Assembly: GCF_004000905.1 (NCBI RefSeq)
Contig: NZ_BIMD01000032.1
Location: forward strand, 1-64,000
Length of the DNA: 64,000 nucleotides
Direction of reading: 5' to 3'
From: Paenibacillus humicus NBRC 102415
GTDB lineage: Bacteria > Bacillota > Bacilli > Paenibacillales > Paenibacillaceae
The position numbers and the translations under genes were made by a program. The notes under the pieces were generated by a model. It did no database searches, had not been told where the DNA came from, and saw nothing but the letters and a program-made list of their open reading frames with translations. This document shows positions 16,157-24,033 of the stretch, piece by piece; position 1 is the stretch's first letter; each line of letters opens with the position of its first letter.

Positions 16157-16948
16157 TCAAGGAATATCCCAGCCATAATCATGGCGGTAGCGGTCAAGCA
16201 GCTTCTCATAGTCGGAGCCGTAAGCTTCGGCCAGCTGAGGACCGAAGTCGCGCTCCATGTCCATCATCAGCAGGTCGTGATGGAATGCCTGCAGGAGCAT
16301 TCCGGATACGGACGGATGGTCCGTCTCCAGGGCGGAAGGCTTGCCGGGCTCGTTGAAGCTGCCGAGCAGCCCGTCCTTCCAGTCGCAGAGGATGTAGAAG
16401 CCTCTCGATTTTTCCGGAAGCCACATCTCCATCCGCTTGTGGGTGAATACATGCCTGAGCCCGGTCTCGACCTCGCCGATCGTAATGACGATGACCGTCT
16501 TGCCCCGGCTTTCGGCTTCGGCCAGCATCGGCTCCAATTCATGGAAGTCCTCGCTCCATATATCGACGACGACGGTGCGGCGGGCGCCAGCGATCAGCCG
16601 GCGGATCGCGGTCCGCATATTCCCTTCGCCCGTCCAGGTATAGAAGCCCGGCGCAGGAGGCTGAGGCTTCAGATCCCGCTCCAGAATGCCGGCATTCTCT
16701 TCGAACTCCGAGCGCAGCTGGCGAATGACATCCTCGATGGGAATGGCGGCGTACATGGATGTCTCGCCTTCCGACACGCGGCAAATCCCCTTTTCCACGA
16801 GCGACCTCAGAGCCGCATAGACGTTCGTGCGCGAGACGGACACGCGCTTGGCGACTTCGTAGCCGGACAGCACAGGCTCTTCATGCAGCGCCAGATAACA
16901 GCGGGCTTCCAGCTCGGACATGCCGAGCCGCTTGAGCCGATCGATCAT
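16157..16948 (-). CDS. TrmB family transcriptional regulator
   Basis: The 263-residue protein has an N-terminal winged helix of the TrmB/sugar-specific regulator type (residues 1-70: LGMSELEARCYLALHEEPVLSG, VSRTNVYAALRSL) and a C-terminal effector-binding part with a phospholipase D-like fold (RTAIRRLIAGARRTVVVDIWS). Bacterial members often respond to sugars or metabolites. The start ATG is followed upstream by a GGGGGT box and then a 10-bp inverted repeat (16969-16992), a likely autoregulatory operator that also lies in front of the divergent antiporter. Confidence 0.85.
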   Translation of the reverse strand: MIDRLKRLGMSELEARCYLALHEEPVLSGYEVAKRVSVSRTNVYAALRSLVEKGICRVSEGETSMYAAIPIEDVIRQLRSEFEENAGILERDLKPQPPAPGFYTWTGEGNMRTAIRRLIAGARRTVVVDIWSEDFHELEPMLAEAESRGKTVIVITIGEVETGLRHVFTHKRMEMWLPEKSRGFYILCDWKDGLLGSFNEPGKPSALETDHPSVSGMLLQAFHHDLLMMDMERDFGPQLAEAYGSDYEKLLDRYRHDYGWDIP

Positions 16949-16968
16949 CGATGCCGACCCCCTTTATG

Positions 16969-16992
16969 TAGTAGTATTAATGAATACGACTA
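16969..16992. promoter_or_regulatory. Inverted repeat, likely TrmB operator
   Basis: TAGTAGTATT (16969-16978) and AATACGACTA (16983-16992) form a 10-bp inverted repeat with one mismatch and a 4-base spacer. It is 20 bases upstream of the TrmB-family start codon and about 250 bases upstream of the divergent NhaP gene. Confidence 0.5.
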
Positions 16993-17240
16993 ATTGGAAT
17001 AAGCTGATTATGCCATTGAATCCGATTTTCCGTCAACAATAAAGATGAGCGGCAATTCCGAAAGATTTCCAGCCGGATATCATTATTCGCCGGCAGCTTT
17101 TCGATCGTAGGCGCAGCCTGCCCGAACTTTGCGGACGACGGACTTCGGTTAGGATCGCATGCTCCACTATGGTAAAGTAATAAGATCACGCATTTCCGCC
17201 CTGTAGGGGCAAGACTGTACATAAGGAGCTTGGTTGCCTC

Positions 17241-19244
17241 ATGGAAATCTTCATCATGGTGATGGCGCTGCTGGTCCTGATCGGGGTCTCCAACATCATC
17301 AACCGCTTCATTCCGTTCGTTCCGGTGCCGATCATTCAGATCGCGCTCGGCATCGTGGCCGCCTATTTCCCGTGGCTGCATCATGTGCCGCTGAATCCGG
17401 AGCTGTTCTTCGTCCTGTTCATCGCGCCGCTGCTGTTCAACGACGGCAAGATCACACCTCGCGAGGAGCTGTGGAAACTGCGCTCCTCCATCCTGCTGCT
17501 GGCGCTCGGCCTCGTGTTCGCGACCGTGCTCGTGGCCGGCCCGTTCATCCACTGGATGATTCCCGCCATCCCGCTCTCGGCGGCGTTCGCGCTGGCGGCG
17601 ATTCTGTCGCCGACGGATGCCGTCGCCGTCGGCTCCATCGCGAGCCGCGTCAAGCTGCCGGGCAGCATCCTGCGGCTGCTGGAGGGCGAGGCGCTCATGA
17701 ACGACGCCTCCGGCCTCGTCGCGTTCAACTTCGCCATCGCGGCGACAGTGACCGGCTACTTCTCGCTGACCAATGCCGTCGGCAGCTTTTTCGTGATCGC
17801 GCTCGGAGGGCTGGCGCTCGGAGCCGCGCTCGGCTTCGCCGTCGTCTGGCTGCGCGTCTGGCTGCGCCGCTGGGGGATGGAGGACGTCACGGTCCATATG
17901 CTGATCCTCATCCTGACTCCGTTCGTCATCTACCTTGCGGCGGAGCATCTGCATGTGTCCGGCATCCTGGCCGTCGTGGCCGCAGGCGTCGTCCATGCCA
18001 TCGAGAGGGATCGGATGGGTCCGTCCACGATCAAGCTCAACGTCGTCTCCGACAGCACCTGGTCGGTCATCATCTTCTGCCTGAACGGCCTTGTGTTCAT
18101 GCTGCTCGGCCTCGAAATTCCGGATGTCATCCAGGTGGTCTGGGAAGATCCGAACTACAACAACGGCAAGGTCATCGGGTACATTTTCGCCATTACGGCG
18201 CTGCTGCTCCTGCTCCGCATGGCTTGGGTATGGGCCAAGGAACGCAAGTTCAAGACGTCGCTGCTGACCGCCTTGTCCGGCGTGCGGGGCGCGGTGACGC
18301 TGGCGGGCGCGTTCTCCATCCCGCTCTTCCTCGGGGACGGCTCCGTGTTTCCGGAACGCAACCTGATCCTCTTCATCTGCGCCGGCGTCATCCTGATCAC
18401 GCTGCTGCTCGCCAGCGTCATGCTGCCGCTGCTGACACGCTCGTCCGAAGACGGCAAGACCAAGGATATGGAGGCGGCGTCCAAGGAAGCGGAGCGCCGC
18501 GCGCGCATTCTGGTGCTGGACGCCGGGCTGAGGACGGTGCAAGGGGAAATGCGAGAGGACAACCAGGCGGCCGCTCTTGAGCTGCGCGCCGATTATGTCC
18601 AGCGCATCCAGCAGCTGCGGCTTGGCCTTGCTTCGGAGGCGGAATCCAGAAGCGCCGTCGTCGACCTGCGCCTTCACGCTCTCGAGGCGGAGCGCAAGGT
18701 TGCCCGCGAATGGCTGGAGGAAGGCAGAATCACGCCCGACATGGAAGAAGCCTTCCAGCATTATCTCAACCGCGTCGAGCTGGCCCTGACGAACCGGGTC
18801 AAGCTGCTGGCTACGCTGCTTTACGGCTTGTTCCTCCGCCTGTTCACCAAGCGGGGCAGGCACCGCAAGGCCAAGCTCAAGGGAACCCGGAGCAAGGAAG
18901 CCTATCTGGAGCTCAAGCAAGCTTCGGTCAAGGCGGCCGGGGAACGGATCAAGGAGCTGGAAGGCCGTTACAGCAAGGATATCGTGCTTGCCATGGTGGC
19001 GCATTACCGCGAGCTGGAGCTCCGTCTCTGCAGCGGCCAGGCGGCGCTCGGCCGCCCGCTGGGCTCCAAGGAAGGGCGCAAGGAGCTGGAGCAGAAGGCC
19101 GTCCAGGCCGAGCGCAATGAAATCCAGCGCTTGTTCGAGAGCGGGAACATCGACCGGAAGCTTGCAGGTAAGCTGAGGGTTTACGTCAATTACCGGGAAG
19201 CCAGCCTGCACGAGAACGAAGAAGTAGGGGCCCATGCCCATTAG
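17241..19244 (+). CDS. NhaP-type (CPA1) Na+/H+ antiporter with long cytoplasmic tail
   Basis: The 667-residue protein has about 12 membrane helices in residues 1-400 and a hydrophilic, helix-forming C-terminal domain of some 260 residues. The CPA1 core is clear: FIAPLLFNDGKITPREELW, SPTDAVAVGSIASRV (ion-binding aspartate) and EGEALMNDASGLVAF. It should exchange monovalent cations for protons and contribute to pH and salt homeostasis. The tail is long for the family and rich in charged heptads (ELRADYVQRIQQLRLGLASEA), suggesting a regulatory or oligomerisation role. ATG with AAGGAG upstream. Confidence 0.92.
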   Translation: MEIFIMVMALLVLIGVSNIINRFIPFVPVPIIQIALGIVAAYFPWLHHVPLNPELFFVLFIAPLLFNDGKITPREELWKLRSSILLLALGLVFATVLVAGPFIHWMIPAIPLSAAFALAAILSPTDAVAVGSIASRVKLPGSILRLLEGEALMNDASGLVAFNFAIAATVTGYFSLTNAVGSFFVIALGGLALGAALGFAVVWLRVWLRRWGMEDVTVHMLILILTPFVIYLAAEHLHVSGILAVVAAGVVHAIERDRMGPSTIKLNVVSDSTWSVIIFCLNGLVFMLLGLEIPDVIQVVWEDPNYNNGKVIGYIFAITALLLLLRMAWVWAKERKFKTSLLTALSGVRGAVTLAGAFSIPLFLGDGSVFPERNLILFICAGVILITLLLASVMLPLLTRSSEDGKTKDMEAASKEAERRARILVLDAGLRTVQGEMREDNQAAALELRADYVQRIQQLRLGLASEAESRSAVVDLRLHALEAERKVAREWLEEGRITPDMEEAFQHYLNRVELALTNRVKLLATLLYGLFLRLFTKRGRHRKAKLKGTRSKEAYLELKQASVKAAGERIKELEGRYSKDIVLAMVAHYRELELRLCSGQAALGRPLGSKEGRKELEQKAVQAERNEIQRLFESGNIDRKLAGKLRVYVNYREASLHENEEVGAHAH

Positions 19245-19493
19245 GCTTCTATAGCTCGCTGTACGACGGCAGGCCCCATGACAAGGCTGATCCAGCCCAG
19301 TCAGCGGAGCAGATGGAATGATTCCGGAGAAGCGGAAGGAACGCTTGCGAAATGGTTTTCTCCGAAAAACGTTGGCGTTGACCTTTTAGCCTCGATTCCA
19401 ATCCTGGGAATTGTCCAAAAATCCGGAAGTTACCGCGATCTGAACGAACATTCCGCCTGCACAGCGGCATTCATGAAAGGGGAATTGAGCCCG

Positions 19494-20039
19494 ATGGACG
19501 GCATTCAGGAGCAGAAGCAAATGCAAGAGCAGGTGTTGGAGCCGATACGGTACCTGCCGATGGACGACAGCCATTACGACGACTCCGTCTCTCTGTGGAA
19601 GAGGATGGACGGGCTGGTGCTGAGCGGGGCTGATTCGCGCGAGGCGATCTCGGCCTATCTGGAGCGGAATCCCGGCCTGAGCCTGATCGCCTCAGCCGGG
19701 GACAAAGTCGTCGGCACGCTCATGGCGGGCCATGACGGAAGGCGCGGCTGGCTGTACCATCTGGCCGTAGACCCTAAATTCCGGGGAAGAGGCATAGGCA
19801 GCGAGCTCGCGGAGCGTTGCCTGCGCGGACTCGGAGAAGCCGGCATCGAGCGCTGTTATCTCATGGTCATGGAGAGCAACGACGGGGGAGCGGCTTTCTG
19901 GACGAAGGCCGGCTGGGAGAAGCGGGACGGCATTCTGCTGTTTTCGAGGGATCCGGAGAAGCCGGCTGCCGGCGCGGACAGATCGGGAGCCGCCGTCTCC
20001 AAGGAAGAGAAGAGGGCGGGAAGCAGCTGCAGCTGCTGA
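19494..20039 (+). CDS. GNAT family N-acetyltransferase
   Basis: The 181-residue product carries the acetyl-CoA binding signature of GNAT enzymes: LYHLAVDPKFRGRGIGSELAERCL at residues ~88-111, followed by CYLMVMESNDGGAAFWTKAGW. It resembles the YpeA group. Substrate unknown. The ATG at 19494, after AAAGGGGAA, starts the recognisable fold; the frame is open upstream but the sequence there is not protein-like. The C-terminal ~20 residues are charged and end in SSCSC, an unusual cysteine pair. Confidence 0.85.
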   Translation: MDGIQEQKQMQEQVLEPIRYLPMDDSHYDDSVSLWKRMDGLVLSGADSREAISAYLERNPGLSLIASAGDKVVGTLMAGHDGRRGWLYHLAVDPKFRGRGIGSELAERCLRGLGEAGIERCYLMVMESNDGGAAFWTKAGWEKRDGILLFSRDPEKPAAGADRSGAAVSKEEKRAGSSCSC

Positions 20040-20079
20040 GCTTGGCCGACAAATCCGAGAATGGAAGGCGGGGCGGTTC

Positions 20080-20337
20080 ATGCACACAACAAAGCTGCCG
20101 AAGGAACAGAAGAAGCAGCTCATCGGAGAGCTGCAGCATTATTTCCTCATGGAAAGGGACGAGGAGCTCGGAGAGCTGCCTGCGGAGCTGATGCTGGACT
20201 TCATGCTCTCGCTGCTGTCGCCGGTCATCCGCAATCAGGCCGTCGAGGATGCCGTCCGAACCGTGCGCGAGCGGATGGGGGCGCTGGAGGAGGACCTGTA
20301 TTCTCTTCAGCAAGCGAGCCGGACGGCGCGGAAATGA
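20080..20337 (+). CDS. DUF2164 family protein
   Basis: An 85-residue, fully helical small protein matching the DUF2164 family (KLPKEQKKQLIGELQHYFLMERDEELGEL at the start). Function unknown for the family. It lies 40 bases after the GNAT gene in the same direction and is probably cotranscribed; GGCGG is the only upstream box. Confidence 0.75.
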   Translation: MHTTKLPKEQKKQLIGELQHYFLMERDEELGELPAELMLDFMLSLLSPVIRNQAVEDAVRTVRERMGALEEDLYSLQQASRTARK

Positions 20338-20450
20338 ACAGCGGCTGGGATATGGCGCCGCTTGAAAGAACCGCGGCTGAAAAAGAAGCGAAGCGGAAAA
20401 AGAACCGAAGCGGGAAAAGGATCGCAGCCGAAAAACTGCAAAAGAATTGA
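20334..20450 (+). CDS. Possible 38-residue basic ORF
   Basis: An ATG overlapping the DUF2164 stop (ATGA) opens a 38-codon frame rich in Lys, Arg and Glu (EKEAKRKKNRSGKR). It ends 2 bases before the terminator stem. There is no recognisable family and the underlying DNA is a degenerate repeat of GAAGCGGAAAAAGAA type, so it may not be a gene. Confidence 0.25.
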   Translation: MNSGWDMAPLERTAAEKEAKRKKNRSGKRIAAEKLQKN

Positions 20451-20452
20451 AC

Positions 20453-20500
20453 AAGCCTGTCCTGCAGCCGGCGAGACCGGCGCGGGACAGGCTTTTTTTT
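20453..20500 (+). terminator. Rho-independent terminator
   Basis: AAGCCTGTCCTGC pairs with GCGGGACAGGCTT around a GC-rich inner hairpin, followed by eight T's. It ends the GNAT-DUF2164 transcript and may also hinder the convergent speD transcript. Confidence 0.85.
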
Positions 20501-20502
20501 AT

Positions 20503-21309
20503 TCAATACATGTTCTTGCCGTAGAAAATCTCGTCCATCTCGCCCTTGAGCTTCTCGGTTATCTCCTGCTGCTCTTCCTCGCTCAGCTTGTCCTTCGTAT
20601 AACCGAACAAGTAGTTGTTGAGATCGAACTGCTTCAGCTTGCACTTCGTGTGGAAGATGTTCTCCTGATAGACGTTCACGTCGATCATGTGGAACAGGTC
20701 CTTCGCCTCGTCCGGAATGTAATTCTGGATGGAGCTGATATCGTGGTCGATGAACAGCTTATGTCCGGTAATGTCGCGGGTGAAGCCCCGCACCCGGTAG
20801 TCCAGCGTCATGATGTCGGTATCGAAGGAGGAGATGAGATAGGTCAGCGCCTTCAGCGGACTGATCTCGCCGCAGGTGGACACGTCGATGTCCGCGCGGA
20901 ACGTGCTGATGCCTTCGTCGGGATGGAATTCGGGATACGTATGGACGGTGATATGGCTTTTGTCGAGCTGGAGGACGACGTTGGAGGGCATCGGTCCCGG
21001 AGATTCGCCGAAGGTACCCTGGGGAACCTGCACGACGGGGCCTTCGGAGACGAGCAGCGTGACGCTGGCGCCCTGCGGCTCGTAATCCTGCTTGGCCGTA
21101 TTGAGCACATGCGCTCCGATGATATCCGACACATGATGAAGGATGTGGTTGAGACGGTCGGAGTTGTACTGCTCGTCGATGTAAGCCAGGTAGGCCTCGC
21201 GCTCCTGCTTGTTGCGCGTGTAGCATATATCGTACATGTTGAAGCTCAGCGATTTGGTCAGGTTGTTGAACCCGTGAAGGGCGATGACCTGCTCGTGGGT
21301 CAGTTTCAT
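20503..21309 (-). CDS. speD: S-adenosylmethionine decarboxylase proenzyme (E. coli-type)
   Basis: The 268-residue protein is the long, enterobacterial-type AdoMet decarboxylase that supplies aminopropyl groups for spermidine. The self-cleavage site [13 protein letters not shown] places the pyruvoyl-forming serine at Ser118 (cleavage after Lys117). [12 protein letters not shown] carries the conserved catalytic cysteine. The ATG at 21309 has AAAGGAG upstream; 11 in-frame residues before it are not family-like. The common Bacillus SpeD (about 126 residues) is the short class, so this longer class is worth noting. Monocistronic. Confidence 0.93.
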   Translation of the reverse strand: MKLTHEQVIALHGFNNLTKSLSFNMYDICYTRNKQEREAYLAYIDEQYNSDRLNHILHHVSDIIGAHVLNTAKQDYEPQGASVTLLVSEGPVVQVPQGTFGESPGPMPSNVVLQLDKSHITVHTYPEFHPDEGISTFRADIDVSTCGEISPLKALTYLISSFDTDIMTLDYRVRGFTRDITGHKLFIDHDISSIQNYIPDEAKDLFHMIDVNVYQENIFHTKCKLKQFDLNNYLFGYTKDKLSEEEQQEITEKLKGEMDEIFYGKNMY

Positions 21310-21605
21310 CCGGCAATCCTCTCCTTTGCGCGCCTGTGCCAAGTTATTCGTACTATTACCCCGGCCTGCAAAAGTTTACCCTCGCCCCCTTCTTGCCTGT
21401 GCCGGGGGAGGCAGGCGGCGAGGCTGAGCATCGCCGGATACGTTTAGCGCGCCAAGCGCCAGAGCCGCAAGGTTTGCAAAGCGTGCCAAGCACGCAAAGC
21501 TCATCGCCCGACCGGCATGGCGGCGAGGCCTCCCTATCCAAGCCTCCTTCCGCACAGGAGACAGCCTTTAAGCGCTGCTCCTCAGGAACGGGAGGGCAGG
21601 CTTAA

Positions 21606-22325
21606 TCAGCCCTGCGTCTTGGGCACCGGCGGCACCGCCTGCTCCGCCTTGCCGCCGCCCCGCCTGCGCGAAGCCCGGTCGGCCGGATCGAACCGCCGCT
21701 GCACATATCCGAGCACGATGTCGGCGAAGATGGCGAGCAGGGCGGCAGGAAGAGCGCCGGCATAGATGCGCAGCGAATTTTGGCCGTTGATGCCGGCATA
21801 CACTTCGCGGCCGAGGCCGTCGCCGCCCACGAGCGGGGCGATCGTGGCCACCCCGATGGCGATGACGGCCGCGATCCGGATGCCGGTCATCATATAGGGC
21901 AGCGACAGCGGCATGCGCACGCTCCACAGCAGCTGCCAGCGGCTCATGCCGACGCCCCGGCCGGCTTCGAGAAAGCTGCTGCCGACCTGCTGCAGACCGA
22001 CATAGGTGTTGCGCACGATCGGGTTGAGGGAGTACAGGAAGAGGCCGGCCATGACGGTCGTGTTGCCCAGACCCATCCAGAGCATGAGCAGGACGAGCAT
22101 CGCTAGGCTCGGCACGACCTGAAGGATGCCGGTGATCGCCAGGATGATCCGGGCGAGCGGCCTGCTCCTGGTGCACAGGATGCCGAGCGGCACGCCGGCC
22201 GCAAGCGCGAGCAGCACACCGGCCGCCACCAGCTGCACATGCTGGATGAAATATTCGGACAGCAGGCCGCGGTTGCGGTACAGGTAGTCCCAGAAGTCGG
22301 CAAGCGTCTCTCGCTGCTCGGGCAT
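21606..22325 (-). CDS. Osmoprotectant ABC transporter permease (OpuCD-like)
   Basis: The 239-residue membrane protein has about six helices and the binding-protein-dependent permease signature (EAGRGVGMSRWQLLWSVRMPLSLPYMMTGIR, residues ~128-158). It pairs with the other permease at 23374 to form the channel for glycine betaine, choline or carnitine. Last gene of the four-gene operon; its ATG overlaps the upstream stop as TAATG, and AAGGAG lies within the upstream gene. The C-terminal end is basic and low in complexity (RRRGGGKAEQAV). Confidence 0.88.
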   Translation of the reverse strand: MPEQRETLADFWDYLYRNRGLLSEYFIQHVQLVAAGVLLALAAGVPLGILCTRSRPLARIILAITGILQVVPSLAMLVLLMLWMGLGNTTVMAGLFLYSLNPIVRNTYVGLQQVGSSFLEAGRGVGMSRWQLLWSVRMPLSLPYMMTGIRIAAVIAIGVATIAPLVGGDGLGREVYAGINGQNSLRIYAGALPAALLAIFADIVLGYVQRRFDPADRASRRRGGGKAEQAVPPVPKTQG

Positions 22326-23377
22326 TATGGAATCAGTCCTTTCTCCTTCAGGTAGGCGAGCGCGACTTCGCGCTCGCTCTTTTTCTCGATGTCGACCTGG
22401 TAGTTGAGGCTCACCATCGTGTCGCGGTCCATCGTGCCGAACAGCGGGGCGATCGCTTGCTTGATCTCCGGATGGCGGGCTTCCATGTCCTTGCGCATGA
22501 CGGCCGACGCGTCATAGGGCGGGAAGAAATGCTTGTCGTCCGCCAGAGTGGCCAGATCGAATGCTTTCAGCCGGGCGTCGGTCGAGTACGCGAGGACGAT
22601 GTCGACCTGCTTGTTCTTGACGGCGGAATAAACGAGGCTGAGCTCCATCGGGTAGGACTTGGCGAAGGAAATGCCGTAAGCCTTCTGAAAGGCCGGGTAA
22701 CCGTCGCTGACCCGCTCCAGCCAGGAAGTGTCCACGCCGAAGCGCATGGAGGCGGCATCCGGCTTGATGTCGGATATCTTCTTGTAACCTTTCTGCTCCG
22801 CGACCTCGCGCCGGACGGTGAAGGCGTACGTGTTCTCGAAGCCGAGCGGATCCATCCAGTCGAAGCCGAAATACTTGTCGAAGCCTTCCTTGGCTTGGCG
22901 CAGCACCTCGGCGCGATCCTTGGTCGGCTCAACGGGAAAGTGGTTGTTGAAGATCTCGCCGGAATACAGCGTGGCCAGATCGATGTCGCCCCTGTCGAGC
23001 GCGCTGAATACGAGCGGGCTGGCAGCCAGGTCGGGAATGACCTTCACCTGCAGATCCGTGCTGCGTTCAATGAGGGCTTTGTACATTTCGGCCAGAATCT
23101 TCGTTTCGGTAAAAGTCTGGGCGCCGATCCGCAGGTCCGCCTTGCCTGTGCAGCCCGGCGCGAGCAGAAGGAACGCCAGCAGCAGCGGCAGCGCCGCTAT
23201 GCGGCCTGCCTTTCCGGAGTATTCCGGCTTTTCCGGCCGGCTTGACGCCTTCAGGAACGCGGATCGTGCCGCCTGCCTTGCCGCCTTAAGGAACGCGGAC
23301 CGATCCCCCGGCGGGTTGATCGCCTTAGGGCGCGCCCTCCCAATCACGGACATGCCTGTCCAATGCCTTCTCCTCAC
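22325..23377 (-). CDS. Osmoprotectant ABC transporter substrate-binding lipoprotein (OpuCC-like)
   Basis: The 350-residue protein is a glycine betaine/choline-type binding protein: ADLRIGAQTFTETKILAEMY begins the mature fold, and DLATLYSGEIFNNHF and DIVLAYSTDARL follow. A lipobox (LLLAPGC) at residues ~68-74 gives an anchored lipoprotein, but it is preceded by an unusual ~57-residue hydrophilic extension that contains a tandem 12-residue duplication (RSAFLKAARQAA). The GTG start at 23377 overlaps the permease stop (GTGA) and has GGGGAGG upstream; an ATG at 23353 is the alternative. The extension is so long that a later, non-canonical start is possible. Confidence 0.88.
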   Translation of the reverse strand: MRRRHWTGMSVIGRARPKAINPPGDRSAFLKAARQAARSAFLKASSRPEKPEYSGKAGRIAALPLLLAFLLLAPGCTGKADLRIGAQTFTETKILAEMYKALIERSTDLQVKVIPDLAASPLVFSALDRGDIDLATLYSGEIFNNHFPVEPTKDRAEVLRQAKEGFDKYFGFDWMDPLGFENTYAFTVRREVAEQKGYKKISDIKPDAASMRFGVDTSWLERVSDGYPAFQKAYGISFAKSYPMELSLVYSAVKNKQVDIVLAYSTDARLKAFDLATLADDKHFFPPYDASAVMRKDMEARHPEIKQAIAPLFGTMDRDTMVSLNYQVDIEKKSEREVALAYLKEKGLIP

Positions 23378-24033
23378 GCGGCTGCGCCTCCCCTCAAGCC
23401 GAAGCGGCGGGTCAGGGCGCCTTCAATCCAGCCGAGCAGCAGATCGGCTGCCAGCGACAGCGCGATCGCACCGAGCGCACCGGCGACGATGAGGTAGGGC
23501 TGGTTGACGCCCATGCCGGAGACAATCAGCTGTCCGAGGCCGCCGGCTCCGATCAAGGTCGCCAGAGTGGCCCAACTGATGACGTAGACGGTCGTCAGCC
23601 GGATGCCGGACATGATGTAAGGCACGGCGAGCGGCAGCTGGACGCGCAGCAGCCGCTGAGCGGACGAATAGCCCATGCCGCGCGCCGATTCCAGCACATG
23701 GGGATCGACGCTGCGGAAGCCTTCATAGGTGTTGCGGAGCACCGGCATGATGGAGTAGAGCAGCAGCGCGAGCACCGCCGGCTTGACGCCGATGCCCATG
23801 AGCGGAATCAGGATGGCGAGCAGCGCCAGGCTCGGAATCGTCTGCAGCAGGTTGGCTGCGAAGAACACGGCGCTGTTCAGCCAGCGGATCCGGTTGTAGA
23901 CGAGCAGCACGCCGAGCGGCAGCGAGATGGCGCAGCCGAGCAGCACGGCGGCGAGCGAAATGCCCAGATGCTCGCGCAGCGCGGTCAGGATGTCGGGAAA
24001 GCGGTCCCGGACAAAAGAAAAGAAGCCGCTCAT
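23374..24033 (-). CDS. Osmoprotectant ABC transporter permease (OpuCB-like)
   Basis: The 219-residue permease has about six helices and the motif ESARGMGYSSAQRLLRVQLPLAVPYIMSGIR (~116-146). It forms the transmembrane pore with the OpuCD-like subunit. Its ATG overlaps the stop of the ATPase gene (ATGA) and its own stop overlaps the GTG of the binding protein, so the operon is translationally coupled throughout. Confidence 0.9.
   Translation of the reverse strand: MSGFFSFVRDRFPDILTALREHLGISLAAVLLGCAISLPLGVLLVYNRIRWLNSAVFFAANLLQTIPSLALLAILIPLMGIGVKPAVLALLLYSIMPVLRNTYEGFRSVDPHVLESARGMGYSSAQRLLRVQLPLAVPYIMSGIRLTTVYVISWATLATLIGAGGLGQLIVSGMGVNQPYLIVAGALGAIALSLAADLLLGWIEGALTRRFGLRGGAAA

Noticed and set aside
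16977-19241. A 754-codon antisense frame over the NhaP gene
   Set aside because: Gln/Asp/Arg-rich shadow sequence with no fold and no start signal; the sense gene is a clear antiporter.
19278-19493. N-terminal extension of the GNAT protein
   Set aside because: The translated sequence has no GNAT character and the ATG at 19494 has a ribosome binding site.
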